A DNA stretch of 64,000 nucleotides, from positions 25,581,667 to 25,645,666 of the forward strand of contig OX424568.1 of the NCBI GenBank assembly GCA_949152475.1, given 5' to 3'. The notes beneath the pieces were generated by a model. The model was not told the DNA's origin. It was given only the letters and a program-made list of their open reading frames with translations, and searched no databases. The position numbers and the translations under genes are program-made. This document shows, piece by piece, positions 11,743 to 22,763 of the stretch (position 1 is the first letter of the stretch; each line of letters starts with the position of its first letter). Source of the DNA: Terebella lapidaria. Its lineage: Eukaryota > Annelida > Polychaeta > Terebellida > Terebellidae.

Positions 11743-11930
11743 AACTCCTACACATTCTGATGTTAGCCACAGCGATCAGGAGACGGGTGGTTCAGCACTG
11801 CGCATCCACAATCCGTCACAAGGTGCTAATCAACACAGTATACGCACGCTGCCCACAGCAATGGCTTCCAGCACCAATCCACGTTCTGTGGGTACCGACA
11901 CTATTACCAAGAGCCCCTGCAAAATTAATG
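11743..11930 (+). CDS. putative exon, S/T/N-rich, unknown protein
   Basis: Bounded by a TTTTTGTGCAG acceptor and a GTAAAA donor at 11931. It encodes SDVSHSDQETGGSALRIHNP and a further S/T/N-rich stretch. The composition suggests a disordered linker. It lies upstream of the PHD-like exon and may belong to the same gene. Confidence 0.45.
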
Positions 11931-12009
11931 GTAAAATTCCTCGAAATTTAGTCCCACCAACTTTAGTGGTAGGAATCGCAATCAATCTCATAATACTTGA
12001 TGATGTCTA

Positions 12010-12210
12010 GCAGGGGTCACTTCTACCATGGTAACCAATTCCATGGCCAGAAGTGTATCCCAGATTTTACCATGTAAGGGTAACCTCAAATTATTGGAAG
12101 GTGTGGCTTTCAGCCATGTCGTGCCCATGGTACCCCATGAGAGGGAGGCTTCTATTCTCCAAGGAGGTAGCCTGAGTATATGCGGCATGCAGCAGCTCAG
12201 TGTATCCCAG
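12010..12210 (+). CDS. putative exon, unknown protein
   Basis: An open segment containing LLEGVAFSHVVPMVPHEREA runs to a GTATTG donor after position 12210. Its end phase does not fit the next exon at 12381 directly, so either an exon is missed or the pieces belong to different transcripts. Confidence 0.35.
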
Positions 12211-12380
12211 GTATTGTATATATATTTTACAATCTTTATTAATTGAGACATCATCTGATTCGTGTGTTGAATTCATTTGCGTCACTGTAGTGAGAAAATG
12301 TAATCAGTAACGCTGTTTTATGTTTGTGGGTGTATTTTTTTTCTGATGAATTATCACATTTCATCATCAAACATATGTAG

Positions 12381-12570
12381 GATGGCCCAACACTGACCAT
12401 CCAAGTGTGTCCATTTATGTGGACAAGCCGATGCTGAGGTGCACCGAGTGCCGTCAATGGTTTCACCACCATTGTGTCAATTTGGCGCATCAAATCAGCA
12501 ATGAAAGATTTAAATTCGACTGTTGTTGTTTCCACCTCAAGGCAAACAAATCTCTAGTCAAACTGAAAAG
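12381..12570 (+). CDS. PHD-finger-like exon
   Basis: TAG acceptor before 12381 and GTATGG donor at 12571. The segment reads MLRCTECRQWFHHHCVNLAH and then RFKFDCCCF. C-x2-C, W-F/Y-H and H-x2-C followed by a late Cys pair is the second half of a PHD finger, which reads histone tails and also occurs in ORF1 of CR1-type LINEs. The first Cys pair should lie in a preceding exon and is not found. Host chromatin protein and retroelement origin both remain possible. Confidence 0.5.
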
Positions 12571-13229
12571 GTATGGTTTATGTCTGTCACTCTTCAGTAT
12601 GATCAAGAATGAATAATGTCATACTGAATGATGTATTATAAAGTATTGGATGTTCCATCTGACTTTGGTTATCAGCTACAATGTAGCCAATCCCATCTCA
12701 TTTCAGAAGCTCTATATTTATGGATGTGGCCGAAAAGGCAACGTTCCTTGCAGAGATGGATTTGTCTTTGAGTGTTAGTTTCGCTGAAAAAAAAAACAGT
12801 TCAACAAAATGTGTTCTTTCTAATCTCTGAGTGATGATCAAACAATATGTCTCGTTGACAATGACTCACTAAATTGCTTCAGTAAGTGAATCCTGGTGGC
12901 CAAGCAAATTCAACTGTTCAACCAATTCAACAATTGCCAATATCGAGATACAATATTAATGAACTAATTAATAAACCACCATAAATTAAAATTTGTGGGG
13001 GTTTTTTTTCATGAATTTCTTTGCCCGACACTTTCGCCAGTTGTAGTATTTCCTAGAAGACTGTGGAATCCCCCTTTTAGAGATTTTGGACTTGTCCCTT
13101 GGACCCGTTCTTGCGATGTGGCCTTTGTCTTCTACCACAGGTGGTTATTCCCACGTATAGTATTCTAGAAAGCTACATGCAAAGCTGTGTTTCAATCCCG
13201 TTTTTACTATCACGGAGTTTCCAACAACC
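12571..13229. other. non-coding stretch
   Basis: Intron-like sequence; nothing recognised. Confidence 0.4.
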
Positions 13230-13270
13230 GACAAAAATGAACCCGGAAAAAACAATGACAAGCAGATGGA

Positions 13271-13513
13271 GTGCGTGACATGGACCCCGATTCGCGCGGG
13301 ACCCATGAAGAGTTATTGCCCGAAAGCAGCTCCACAGGTCTGGAAGCATGTGATTATCCTGAACTGATTCCTCTACCTGAAATCAATATTACCATGTCAG
13401 AAAACGATAATAGTAAGAATCTCGGTCCCACTGCTTCTTGTTCAACACACCCCGAGCCTATAATGCCGACAACTGGAGCCGCATGTCCAAACACCCCTTG
13501 CCTGAGTCCATAG
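13271..13513 (+). CDS. acidic/proline-rich ORF, unknown
   Basis: 80 residues including THEELLPESSSTGLEA and a Pro/Cys-rich end. A second proline-rich frame follows at 13562-13768. They look like disordered coding remnants, with no domain seen. Repeat A begins directly after at 13799. Confidence 0.3.
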   Translation: MRDMDPDSRGTHEELLPESSSTGLEACDYPELIPLPEINITMSENDNSKNLGPTASCSTHPEPIMPTTGAACPNTPCLSP

Positions 13514-13798
13514 CTGAGCCCTGACGCCAGCTACCAGAGGGTCAGGCCGTACAAGTATGGTATGGAAAGCCAGCGGCGGCCCCGGTTAACACCACTTCCT
13601 CCGCCTATATCCCGCAGGTTGGGTGCCCCAATGCCCCATTCGACTGGCGAGACAAGCCAGAGCTTGATGTACACATGTTTCCCAGGTGACGGACTGCCCT
13701 TCTTAGCGCGACTACAGGCAGAGACAAGCCATCCAAACGTAAAAACGTATAAAGACAATACAGACTGAGCGCACCCCCGATTTGGAAATCCGAAGAAA

Positions 13799-14103
13799 GT
13801 AAGTATCAATCTATTTCCACCGATACAGCCAAATTTTGATGATTCCAATAACAAATGTAAAATACAACATTTTGCAATAGAAACAAAGCCCGACCAAACA
13901 CTTTATCAAAAGACACACTGGCGTCATCAGGGGCAGACATTGTGGTAGATGTAGTTGTTTCTACTGTACACTTGATGGGATTAGTATACAACTGCCCAAC
14001 AACTTATGAAAATAATTTAGAAATCCGAAACAAACCCCCATGGAAAAGATATATAACAAGTACAAAAGTACCTAATCACAAGCCAAAAGGCTACTGAGTT
14101 GAT
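13799..14103 (-). repeat. repeat A, unit 1 of a head-to-tail dimer
   Basis: Full-length copy beginning GTAAGTATCAATC. The minus-strand frame retains TVETTT, SAPDDASVS and FGRALFLLQNVVFY. The distance to the next unit is 365 bp, including a roughly 60-bp linker (ACGTCCACCAGCAGTGACAC) that is also present at 5409-5467. Confidence 0.8.
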
Positions 14104-14163
14104 GGTATCATCGGGGACAGACTTAACGTCCACCAGCAGTGACACCGACTCAGTGGTATGAAT

Positions 14164-14469
14164 GTAAGTATCAACCTATTTTCACGGATACAGCCAAATT
14201 TTGATGATTCCAATAACAAACGTAAAATACAACATTTTGCAATAGAAACAAAGCCCGACCAAATACTTTATCAAAAGACACACTGGCGTCATCAGGGGCA
14301 GACATTGTGGTAGATGTAGTTGTTTCTACTGTACACCTGATGGGATTAGTACACAACTGCCCAACAACTTATGAAAATAATTTAGAAATCCGAAACAAAC
14401 CTCCATGGAAAAGATATATAACAAGTACAAAAGTACCTAATCACAAGCCAAAAGGCTACTGAGTTGATA
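14164..14469 (-). repeat. repeat A, unit 2 of a head-to-tail dimer
   Basis: Closely similar to the unit at 13799, starting GTAAGTATCAACC and ending GAGTTGATA, after which unrelated sequence begins. The high similarity between the two units suggests recent tandem amplification or insertion as a dimer. Confidence 0.8.
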
Positions 14470-14782
14470 CTGTCAGCACTTCGTGTGTGTACAGATGCCA
14501 GGTGAGTGTAAGTTTTTGACAGTGAGTCATTCGGGCCACAGACAGTTGAAGAGGCAACAGTGTTTGTGACTGAGAGTTACTGAAGCTTATAGCGGAATAT
14601 TTCAAGAGAAATATCACTCAACTTTGTGCACTACTGGATATCAAAGGCAAAAGCCATGTTGTACTGAGTCCGTGAACTTTGTTGTAATGATTGTTTTGTT
14701 GCAAGTCTGAAAATATTTTATCGTTCCTGACATTGGTATACCATCTTCTATAAATCTGTAGAAATTGCACTTATGTTGAGTT

Positions 14783-15397
14783 AATGGTCCTATTCACAGA
14801 CCCCTCCTAGAAGTCGGCAAACTCCGTAGTTCAAACTGACCAATCGCAGCTGCGCGCAATCTTCGGAAATCTGGGGGAAATCGCAGCTTGACCACGTGTA
14901 GCAAAACCACTCATAATGTCGTGTGACACGCATGATATAGTGTTCGGGCCAAAAAGAAACCTTACATTATGCAACAATCGCATATATATCGAGAAAAATA
15001 CCCGTAAACCCATCCATTCCCCCGTTGAGACCAGCCTTGCCTGTAAAATCTTTTTAGTGAGTAGCCAGAACTATTTGTTTACAAGCACAGCGCGAGGATC
15101 ACCATGGTCACTCGCACGTGTTTCCCTTACTGGGATTTCCCCAATACTGTGTTGAGATTCTGACCAAACTCACATCGTCCGTTTTGGGTGATCAACTGGC
15201 TAAGAAACCCTTATTTCCATACAGCCTTGTTGCAGATAATGGGGCATCTAGATTGAATATAATCTGTATTGCCGTCTATGGTGAGAAAATGTGCGATAAA
15301 CTGAACACTGCGGATTTGTTTATTACCGTTACTGCGAGCAGCTAATTGGTCGGCACTCTCGTGACCAGTGGCTGGAAATTCTGTGAATAGGACCATT
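14783..15397. mobile_element. 615-bp MITE
   Basis: Perfect 18-bp terminal inverted repeats AATGGTCCTATTCACAGA and its complement TCTGTGAATAGGACCATT bound the segment. The interior has no transposase. A target duplication is not clear and is at most 2-3 bp, so the family is not assigned. Confidence 0.65.
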
Positions 15398-15509
15398 GAC
15401 GTGCATGTTACCTTGGCAGAGCTACACTATTTCTGTCATAGTCAGAAATCAGATGTACAGTCCTATCCCTGACAACCATACTGAATCTATGGTATTTGTT
15501 TCATTCCAG

Positions 15510-15678
15510 TATTTGACAGTGATTGTTCAGCATGTTTCACCAATGATGATTGGGTGACACCCAAGAGTGTCATTATGAAGACACTATTAGATGAACAGCC
15601 ACTGTATTAAGAGAAATCTACGCTGGGGAGGAGATAACATATGTCTACAATGAGGCTGATGGCTACTGGGGAAGAAAG
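15510..15678 (+). pseudogene. SET-domain-like exon fragment
   Basis: After a TTTCATTCCAG acceptor the segment reads DSDCSACFTNDDWVTPKS. In another frame it then reads EIYAGEEITYVYNEADGYW, ending at a GTCAGG donor. The I-x-AGEEITY-x-Y string is the C-terminal SET motif of lysine methyltransferases, where the final Tyr lines the active site. A stop plus frame change near 15608 marks it as broken. A partial copy lies at 24244-24300. Confidence 0.45.
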
Positions 15679-16622
15679 GTCAGGACTACAGATTATTAAA
15701 TATATTGGCAAGAAAACCTTGTCTATAATAGCCTGATTATATAGCTACCACGTGATCCACATCATGCCTACAACAAAAACATATGTATATTCTATATGTA
15801 CTATAATTGTTGCTACTGTATATGGTGACATATGCCCGTCTATATATTTCATACTATTGCATAACCATTTCTTATGGTGACATAAATGATATACAGTTAC
15901 ATATTGTCTACATGTATGTGTTTTTTGTCCCTCTGATAAACATGTATCACTGTCCCCTCATCGCTCACGTTTACAGTGACAAGAATAATGAAGTAAACAT
16001 GGATAGTAAACATGGGATAGTAAAACTGTATGGGTGATGGAAGATTTATCAATCCGTGATGCGTATGATATTCCTCACTTGTTCTCTACGCTCAGTCATT
16101 CGTGATATATACGTCACGTGTTGATAAAAAACATAGTTTCCCCCTCAAGAATTTCACAAGGAGGCAATTCTTTTGCAGGTTTTGTTTTCTACATGTAATT
16201 CAGTTGAGCTAACTTTCCTTTCAGCACATTGCAGTTCTATCTCAAGGCTTAACAGTATTTCAAGAACATTTCAGGTCCATCCGTTTCATTTCTTTAATTC
16301 TATGAAAATACTAAATATGTGCTGTCTATTGAGTACCATGTGCATTCATATAGGGGAATAATACAAATTCTTCACGGGGACATGTACAGCACAACTGGGC
16401 ACTTTGTACATCAAATAGATGTCCAAACATAAGAACGTTAAGAAGAATGTAATGAAGGAGTATGGCCATTATATAAGTCTACTTTACATACATGTTCGAG
16501 ATAAACATGTTCCAACACAGCCCTGTACTACATTCGTATTTAAAATGGAGGCTTGTCAAAGGTAGTAAATTCACGAGCGATGTACTGTATACGGAGCTGA
16601 TTTACATGTACCATCCATTTAG
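15679..16622. other. non-coding stretch with a duplicated block
   Basis: Positions 16037-16160 (TTTATCAA, CGTGATGC, ATGATATTCCTCACTTG) match 24305-24430. No gene seen. Confidence 0.5.
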
Positions 16623-16802
16623 TTCGTTACCGAGGGCATGACTCTTCTGCTTGCCATGGAGATCATTGACATTGGAGCTCTGGATGAGATTCCTGCATCC
16701 TTCCCTAGATGCTCCATCCAGAGAGCAGAACACTGGCTTGACCATGTTGCTGCTCAAGTAGTTGACAGGGTTTACACAGTTCTTAAGAAGGAGGACCTAT
16801 AG
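16623..16802 (+). CDS. DUF6589-like terminal exon
   Basis: Acceptor TTTAG at 16618-16622, then 59 codons and TAG. The sequence begins FVTEGMTLLLAMEIIDIGAL and ends VYTVLKKEDL. The FVTEG-x2-x-LLAxxI pattern recalls the C-terminal part of DUF6589-like proteins, a poorly understood metazoan family often found in many copies. The segment that would precede it is represented at 39550-39835, far away and in a different copy. Family call from memory; function unknown. Confidence 0.4.
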   Translation, partial: FVTEGMTLLLAMEIIDIGALDEIPASFPRCSIQRAEHWLDHVAAQVVDRVYTVLKKEDL

Positions 16803-16862
16803 CTAGGTCAAGGCAAGATATGAGGGCGAGGCGGATGAGAAAGGCCTGGTCTATTACTGTAC

Positions 16863-17378
16863 TTGTGTGCAATTGTCTGGTCACAAAAATGTCAGTATGT
16901 TGAGAATTATGCAATCGCGTCTGTTGACCAGCAGCGGGAAATGTGTGGAATACTCCAAAATGCAAGTTATGTCAGCGGACCTCTGTCCATTGCGCCATCT
17001 TCATCAAATCTAGGACACCATTTCCCGCTGCCACTGGCCTCGCCCGCTCCCTCCGTGGCCGCAGTGTCCTCGCCTTTGGCCTTGGAGGCGCCATCCTCGC
17101 AGCACGTCTCGATGGGCTCACTGACATCTGGTGATATTGTCACATACTCACAAGCCGTATCCATATCCCCCATGCATTCACATACATCCATGCTAAACAT
17201 GCGCGGTTTGTTCGCTGGTGCAACCATCAATGGGGGTACGTTCAAGGTGTATCTGGATCCGCCTTCGGCTTCAGAGAATCGTGCCGCCATTGCTGCTGAC
17301 CACGTGGGGCCAGTGAGTGCCATCGACAGGGACTGCGAGTTCCCACAGCCTGCGAAAAGAGCTAAAAACGAGTTGTGA
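16863..17378 (+). CDS. C-terminal ORF with TINGGTF motif and basic tail
   Basis: 171-residue frame. The Ser/Pro/Ala-rich middle (PLPLASPAPSVAAVSSPLAL) looks disordered. GATINGGTFKVYLD resembles a short beta motif that recurs in expanded invertebrate receptor-like families. The end, RDCEFPQPAKRAKNEL, is followed by a stop and has a basic patch that could be a nuclear localisation signal. The last 30 codons recur at 54292-54380 (AALAADHVRPVSAIDRDCE). The start is not certain; the frame is probably the last exon of a larger gene. Confidence 0.45.
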   Translation: MCAIVWSQKCQYVENYAIASVDQQREMCGILQNASYVSGPLSIAPSSSNLGHHFPLPLASPAPSVAAVSSPLALEAPSSQHVSMGSLTSGDIVTYSQAVSISPMHSHTSMLNMRGLFAGATINGGTFKVYLDPPSASENRAAIAADHVGPVSAIDRDCEFPQPAKRAKNEL

Positions 17379-18960
17379 TCGAGTCTAACAGCGACTGAAA
17401 ATGTCTTGAATGAAATTGGTATCTATGTGCATTACCGGAACGATTTAACACAATAAATTTACCTGTCACTTGTTGCTACATGTAGGATTGATGAATAAAT
17501 TATTCCGATAACTGCACAAGTCCACAATCACTTTTTCTAAATAGCTAACCACCGTGCGTGTATGAATACTTGTTTATTTGTCTCGCGCTGCAGCACGTTG
17601 CCTGGAGATTGTCGCGCGTGAATTTGATTACAACTCAACAACAACAGTTGTCCGCACATCGCATAGTGCTGAAAGTGCGCAAACAAGAATCATACCTGGT
17701 GCAAAGCACCAGATCTCCCCGAATGAAAGAAGTCATTGCGCGTTCATTTCTAGCACTGTTTTCAATTTAATTCCGTGCGCATATTATATAGGCCTACATA
17801 CGATGTCCATGCAGGACGAATACCGATGTGAAAGTAATTGGTAGTTCGTATGAACATTGATGAATAGTAATCCCTGATCGAGTACGCCCATCAAAAAATA
17901 GCAAGGTGTTCATAAAATTCAACAACGTTTTCTATTTGGCCCAAAATTCAATATTTTCGTAAAATTGTTCTTGGTCAATAGTGTATAAAAAGGCGACAAT
18001 ATATGCCATTATGAGAAGCGTCTGCTGAATTTGAGTACCGTCGAAATAGCTATAAGCACCGAAATATCAATGTTGAAGGCGGTGGTGTTGAACTCGGAAC
18101 CCATTCCGACTTTTACACATTGCCAACGATCAATAGGCTACCACGGTTCTCAATCTTCCGCACTCCAAAAAATTAACTAGGTGTGGGATAGCGAAAACTA
18201 AATGCGTACGATTGTAAAAGTAAAGATGCAGTCAGGAAATAGAACGTAACAAGCGTGCTAGTTTTAATGCTCTGAAACAGGGAAAATTAGGCACTGACAT
18301 GAAGTATGAGCGTGAGAAGTGAGCGATGGCTCGACAGTAATGACAAAAGTGATACCCTGTTGACTGAATGCACACCATAGTTATGTATTTACTCTCAAAT
18401 CCAGCCGACACGCTAATGTTCACGTAAATCGGCGATAGTGACGAAAAAATTGCTCCCTTGGACGAAAATATGCGACAGAATATATTAACCAACTGAATTA
18501 TTTATGTCGAGCTCTGTAGAACACACATTCAAAGTATTTTCTCTTCGAAACCAGGTTTTTCTCCCCAGTAGAAGAGTATTTCCCCCATGGGAATCTCAGA
18601 AAGCGTTTAAGAAGTCTCCCCTGCGGGGAGACAACAAATAACTGGCACATTTCATTATCGCCTGTGCCATTTTTCTACTTTCAGGATGATAAATTCATAG
18701 CATTTGATAAAAACAAAACCAGGTTCGTGTGTTTTCCAGCACGGGGGAAAGATCTTGTTTGAAGTGGCGTAAGAATACCAGAAAACACACTCAAATGGTT
18801 TTGTAATTATATTGCTCACGAATGAAGTTTGAAGTATTTTAAATCTGCAGTTCAAACAGTGTTGATGTACATGGGTCATAAGTATCATCGAAAACATTGT
18901 GATCAATGTTTGGACACTACATATTTGTGGGCCAATGCCAATTTTTGAACAAATCAGACG
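17292..18960 (+). repeat. segmental duplicate, copy 1
   Basis: 17292-17690 and about 18640-18960 match 54310-54582 plus 54893-55010 and 55025-55400 in the same order and orientation. At 17561-17566 this copy lacks the repeat A insertion present in the other, so it serves as the empty site. About 950 bp between the blocks are absent from copy 2. Confidence 0.75.
17380..18654. other. non-coding stretch
   Basis: 3'-flank-like sequence with AATAAA near 17452. Two short frames at 17558-17844 are not recognised. Confidence 0.4.
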
Positions 18961-19181
18961 CGTAAGAATACCAGAAAGCACATCGGTCATCACCTTTATC
19001 CTCACTTTCTCATAGAGATGCGACATATTGTGACTTTCCATGAATCTCAGAACTTCTGTTTTGCCTAAACACAAGAAAGAATAGAAATAAGAATTGCGAC
19101 GTCTGTGTTCAGTCGACACGACATGGCAATACTTCGATTTGGCAATCCTTATGTACACCACATTCAATACTATGATAATAC

Positions 19182-19286
19182 GTACTTGGTAATTTATGAG
19201 ACGGTTTGGAAGGTTTATCCAATACTTGAACCATTTTCTTATCAGCTTGGTCTCCTCCATAGTCCATTTCATTCGAGAAATTTCAC
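19182..19286 (-). CDS. possible Myb/SANT-like or zinc-finger-associated exon
   Basis: On the minus strand an exon follows TGTATGTTGCAG and reads ISRMKWTMEETKLIRKWFKY, ending near a GTATTA donor. W-x3-E-x6-F-x3-I is a weak SANT-like pattern that I also associate with C2H2-linked modules. The frame stays open for 205 residues to 18655, but that part (18655-18960) is shared with the duplicate at 55025-55400 in broken form and looks non-coding. Confidence 0.3.
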
Positions 19287-19358
19287 CTGCAACATACAGC
19301 GATTATTACAGTAATGTTAACGACAAGACCATACCCTCAATGTCTTAGGTTAGTGATT

Positions 19359-19476
19359 GTAAGTATCAATCTATTACCACAAATGCAGCCAAATTTTGAT
19401 GATTCCAATGACAAACGTAAACTACAACATTTTGCACTAGAAACAAAGCCCGACCAAATAGTTTATCAAACGACAC
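19359..19476 (-). repeat. repeat A, truncated
   Basis: Starts GTAAGTATCAATC and breaks off after about 118 bp. The conserved end is kept and the far end lost, as in most partial copies. Confidence 0.75.
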
Positions 19477-19799
19477 GTTCTGAAAAGATCAGTAGGGGCC
19501 TTCATGGGGATTATCCCACAGTATCACGAGTGATATCGGAGGAGATTAAGGTTGATAAAATTGATATTACTTGACGATGACTATGAGGACGATGGCGGCT
19601 ACAATATATGTACCTCACCCACATATAGTCGGCGAGCTAACCAAACATTCATTCCTGAAAATATAGCGGTAATGCACTACAATACCGCGTCCCAAATTGA
19701 AATCTTGTTTGGTTTTTATCCCAAATCAAGAGAAGCTTGTTAATGCCATCCACCTTTTTTTGGTTCAGTTAACTTTTCTTTCTAAATCTTGGGGATGTC

Positions 19800-20110
19800 C
19801 CAGTAATTGGAACTGGGAAAAATTATTGAAACTGGGAATACATTATTCATCCCTGGAAAAAATTCCCGATTTGAAAATTTTAAAACCGGGAATAAGTTAT
19901 TCAAACCTGGGAAAAACTATCAAAACTGGGAATAAATTATTCTAACCGGGAAAGAACTATTTAAACCGGTAAAACATTATTTAAACCTGGAATAAATTAT
20001 TCAAACCAGAAAATAATGTATTTAAACCGGGGAATTCAAATAGGGAAAGAGCTATTTCAACCTAGAAAAAACTATTCAAACTGAGAAAGAGTTATTTAAA
20101 CTTAGATTAT
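19800..20110. repeat. minisatellite, about 20-28 bp degenerate unit
   Basis: Repeated variants of AAACTGGGAATAAATTATTC, such as AAACCGGGAATAAGTTATTC and AAACTGAGAAAGAGTTATTT. More than ten imperfect units precede the acidic ORF. Confidence 0.8.
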
Positions 20111-20141
20111 CACATTAATTATTGATAAGATTATCAAAAGT

Positions 20142-20640
20142 GGAAGAAATGATGACCAAACATAATGTGACAAAAGATATGTTAGTGGAAGGAGAGGCGG
20201 AGGCGGCAACTGCACCGGTAGCTTCGGAGCTGGTCGCAGGCGAGGAGAGGATGACAGATGATATACCTGGCCTATCAAAGGTGCCTTCAGATGCCATTCG
20301 GAACGACTTCTTGGGCCACTTCCAAGATTTTGGTAGTGGATCAAAATCAAAATACCAAACCAGGGTGGCGGCAAATCTCTTTTCTGCCATTCTCGTCTCA
20401 ATGAATGGGCTTCAATGGTAGGAGGACATCAAAATAAAAACATGCTTCATAACCCCCGTCTATCAGCATTGATCGGGTTATGGTGCGCCAAAACGGCAGG
20501 CTTCCACTCTGAGAAACTACTTGTTTTCTTTGGACAAATTCATTGTTTTTCTGTGCCATATTGAAACATATCTGGAACAAATCTGGACAAGAATGAAAGT
20601 TTGAATATGTACTATTCTGAAACGAGTCTGAACACATCAC
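20142..20640 (+). CDS. duplicated acidic ORF, copy 1
   Basis: The frame reads EGEAEAATAPVASELVAGEE, then PSDAIRNDFLGHFQDFG and GSGSKSKYQTRVAANLFSAI. The direct copy at 52267-52770 is longer in the same sense (WCAKTGDFHPEKLLVFFGQ). The middle recalls the alpha-helical N-terminal part of tyrosine-recombinase-like proteins, but this is only a pattern impression and no catalytic residues are visible. An acidic N-terminus with a helical core is all that can be stated. The frame closes early in this copy. Confidence 0.35.
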
Positions 20641-20663
20641 CTCATAAATATTCATATAAGAAT

Positions 20664-20791
20664 GTAAGAATCAATCTATTACCACCAATAGTCAGATTTT
20701 GATGATGCCAATAACGAACGTAATACACAACATTTTGCAATAGAAACAAAGCCCGACCAAATAATTTATCCAAAGACACACTGGCGTCATC
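20664..20791 (-). repeat. repeat A, truncated
   Basis: Begins GTAAGAATCAATC and breaks at the GGCGTCATC point inside the element. It directly follows the duplicated acidic ORF block. Confidence 0.7.
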
Positions 20792-20922
20792 CAGCGTATG
20801 GTTACCCGAGTAAGTTTGTGTTTGAATGAGCATGAAAGTGATCATTTACTCAATGAAGCACTGTGAAAATAGATTAATAAGGATGGTATTTCGTCATGTG
20901 CGGATTTCCGTGATGCTTTCAG

Positions 20923-21083
20923 GCAAGGAACAAATTGTGGATTTTAAGGAAGAGTACAGACAAATAGTACATGACTGGAAAGCGATAAAGAGGAAAGTCA
21001 TGAATAATAAAAGGAGACGTAGTGAGATCTTGGCATCAAAGAAACACAAACTCCATGAACTAATAAGAAACATTCACAGTTAC
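20923..21083 (+). CDS. possible coiled-coil exon, unknown protein
   Basis: Bounded by TGCTTTCAG and a GTTTGG donor. The segment KEQIVDFKEEYRQIVHDWKA continues with a lysine/arginine-rich stretch (KAIKRKVMNNKRRRSEILAS). The charge pattern suggests a long helix or coiled coil. No family recognised. Confidence 0.35.
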
Positions 21084-21867
21084 CACGTTTGGTCTGAAAT
21101 TTTAACGTTGAAATGTTCATGTTAGTGTTTATTGCAGTTCATTACGTGGTAGACACAATACGTAGTTATAAAACTCGATTGTTTCTATCTGGATTTATTT
21201 TATAGATGATCCGCGTATAAAAAATGTACAGATCACAAAATGTGGCTGGCTGCAAGCCACATAGTAATGATATGGTCCTGGCTGTGGTCTTAAGATTCAG
21301 AAATACCCACCATTTTTGTGTGAGGGACAGTAAATATTGCAGCATTGAGTATTACTAAATTATTTTTTATCAAACCCAATATGGGGGAAAAGGCCTAGAA
21401 ATAGCCATATATGCTATGGTAGTTATTAAGCATGTGGCCAGTGATTCACTATAGCCCTGAATTGGCCCTCATTTACATGATTTATAGTATGACTGACAAG
21501 ACTTGTGTTCAATGACTTAATTCATCATTGATTCATGTTAATTCATGACTCCAAAGCTAGGATGGCTATTGACCAAGTGACGAATTTTTTTTCACTTCTT
21601 TGGCGAGATTCTGGTGATTTCCTTCACCCCAGGTAAAAGATTTCAAACATGGTAGCACCATGTTATGAACTTGGGAAAAAAACCTGACGAATAAGTTGTT
21701 GTAGGCCAACATAAATTTGTAAATCTTAAATCATTTATGAATATGTAACAATATTTTGACACTTCCGCATCAAGTCAAACATGCAAGCTGTTGAAAAATG
21801 GTTCAAACTCGTAAACAATAAATCAGTCATCATCATGAGAGACCATGACATACCCGATACTGTCCAG
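21084..21867. other. non-coding stretch
   Basis: Nothing recognised up to the left border of the inverted duplication near 21868. Confidence 0.4.
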
Positions 21868-21984
21868 TAACCATGCTCGCCTTTGCTGACTATATTTGTC
21901 TTGCTATAAACAATAAAACAGTGAAATACAATTTATTCTGGTAATGAAATATTTATATCTATCCTTTTCACATTCAGGTTCATC

Positions 21985-22059
21985 ATGTCTCAAGGGAACA
22001 GCAACAAGGAGGCTGAAGAATGTTTGAAAAGGTCGGCCGATCTGCTCATTGGAGATGAG
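21985..22059 (+). CDS. short first exon, unknown protein
   Basis: Follows CACATTCAGGTTCATC and encodes MSQGNSNKEAEECLKRSADL then LIG. In the inverted copy the same exon (61290 down to about 61216) ends at a GTGAAG donor. Preservation in both copies supports coding potential, perhaps as the start of the zinc-finger gene downstream. Confidence 0.4.
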
Positions 22060-22572
22060 AGTCTAAAATATTTTTCAGCATTGATTTTGCAAACACATTT
22101 TGACGTTTTAGTTGTCATTATTTTCTCAAATTATATTCTTATATATTGGCACCAGTACACCCACGACCATTTCCCAGTGTTCCCTCACCTATTCGACTCG
22201 GCAGCCGGGCCCTTCAACATTCCGGAAGGAACTCAGCAACATATTTGCTCCTCACTCTGTCAGGAGACGTAGCTATGTGCCACGGTACACTTTGATACAA
22301 ATGGAACAAGTAACCTAAAGTGGAGAGAATTATTTTTTGGCCAGCGGAAATATGTTGGGATGGGCAAGTTAGTGTGATTAATAACCTTAATTTAGTGGAT
22401 TAAATTGCCCATTATTCTCCATATAATAAACAAAGAAGAACATATCTATAGATGTTTATCTGAGTTCAGACCTTCAATGGTTTTAATATTGCCCAGTGAT
22501 TCGGATCAAATTGATTGTTTACACTTGATAGTTTATTTTGGTGTCAATTCCACTTTTTTCATCACATTTATC

Positions 22573-22763
22573 ATATACTAACTCCATCAGGTGTACAGTA
22601 GAAACAACTACATTTACCACACTGTCTACCCCTGATGACGCCAGTGTGTCTTTTGATAAAATATTTGGTCGGGCTTCGTTTCTATTTCAAAATGTTGTAT
22701 TTTACGTTTGTTATTGGAATCATCAAAATTTGGTTGTATCGGTGGTAATAGATTGATACTTAC
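22573..22763 (+). repeat. repeat A, truncated, inside the inverted duplication
   Basis: Oriented opposite to the copies at 5104 and 13799, ending GATTGATACTTAC. Its counterpart at 60520-60710 breaks at the same point, so both derive from one insertion before the duplication. Confidence 0.8.

Noticed and set aside
18655-19272. 205-residue minus-strand ORF as a gene
   Set aside because: Only its first 35 codons look exon-like. The rest is duplicated at 55025-55400 in a form that is not open, with a composition typical of AT-rich non-coding DNA.
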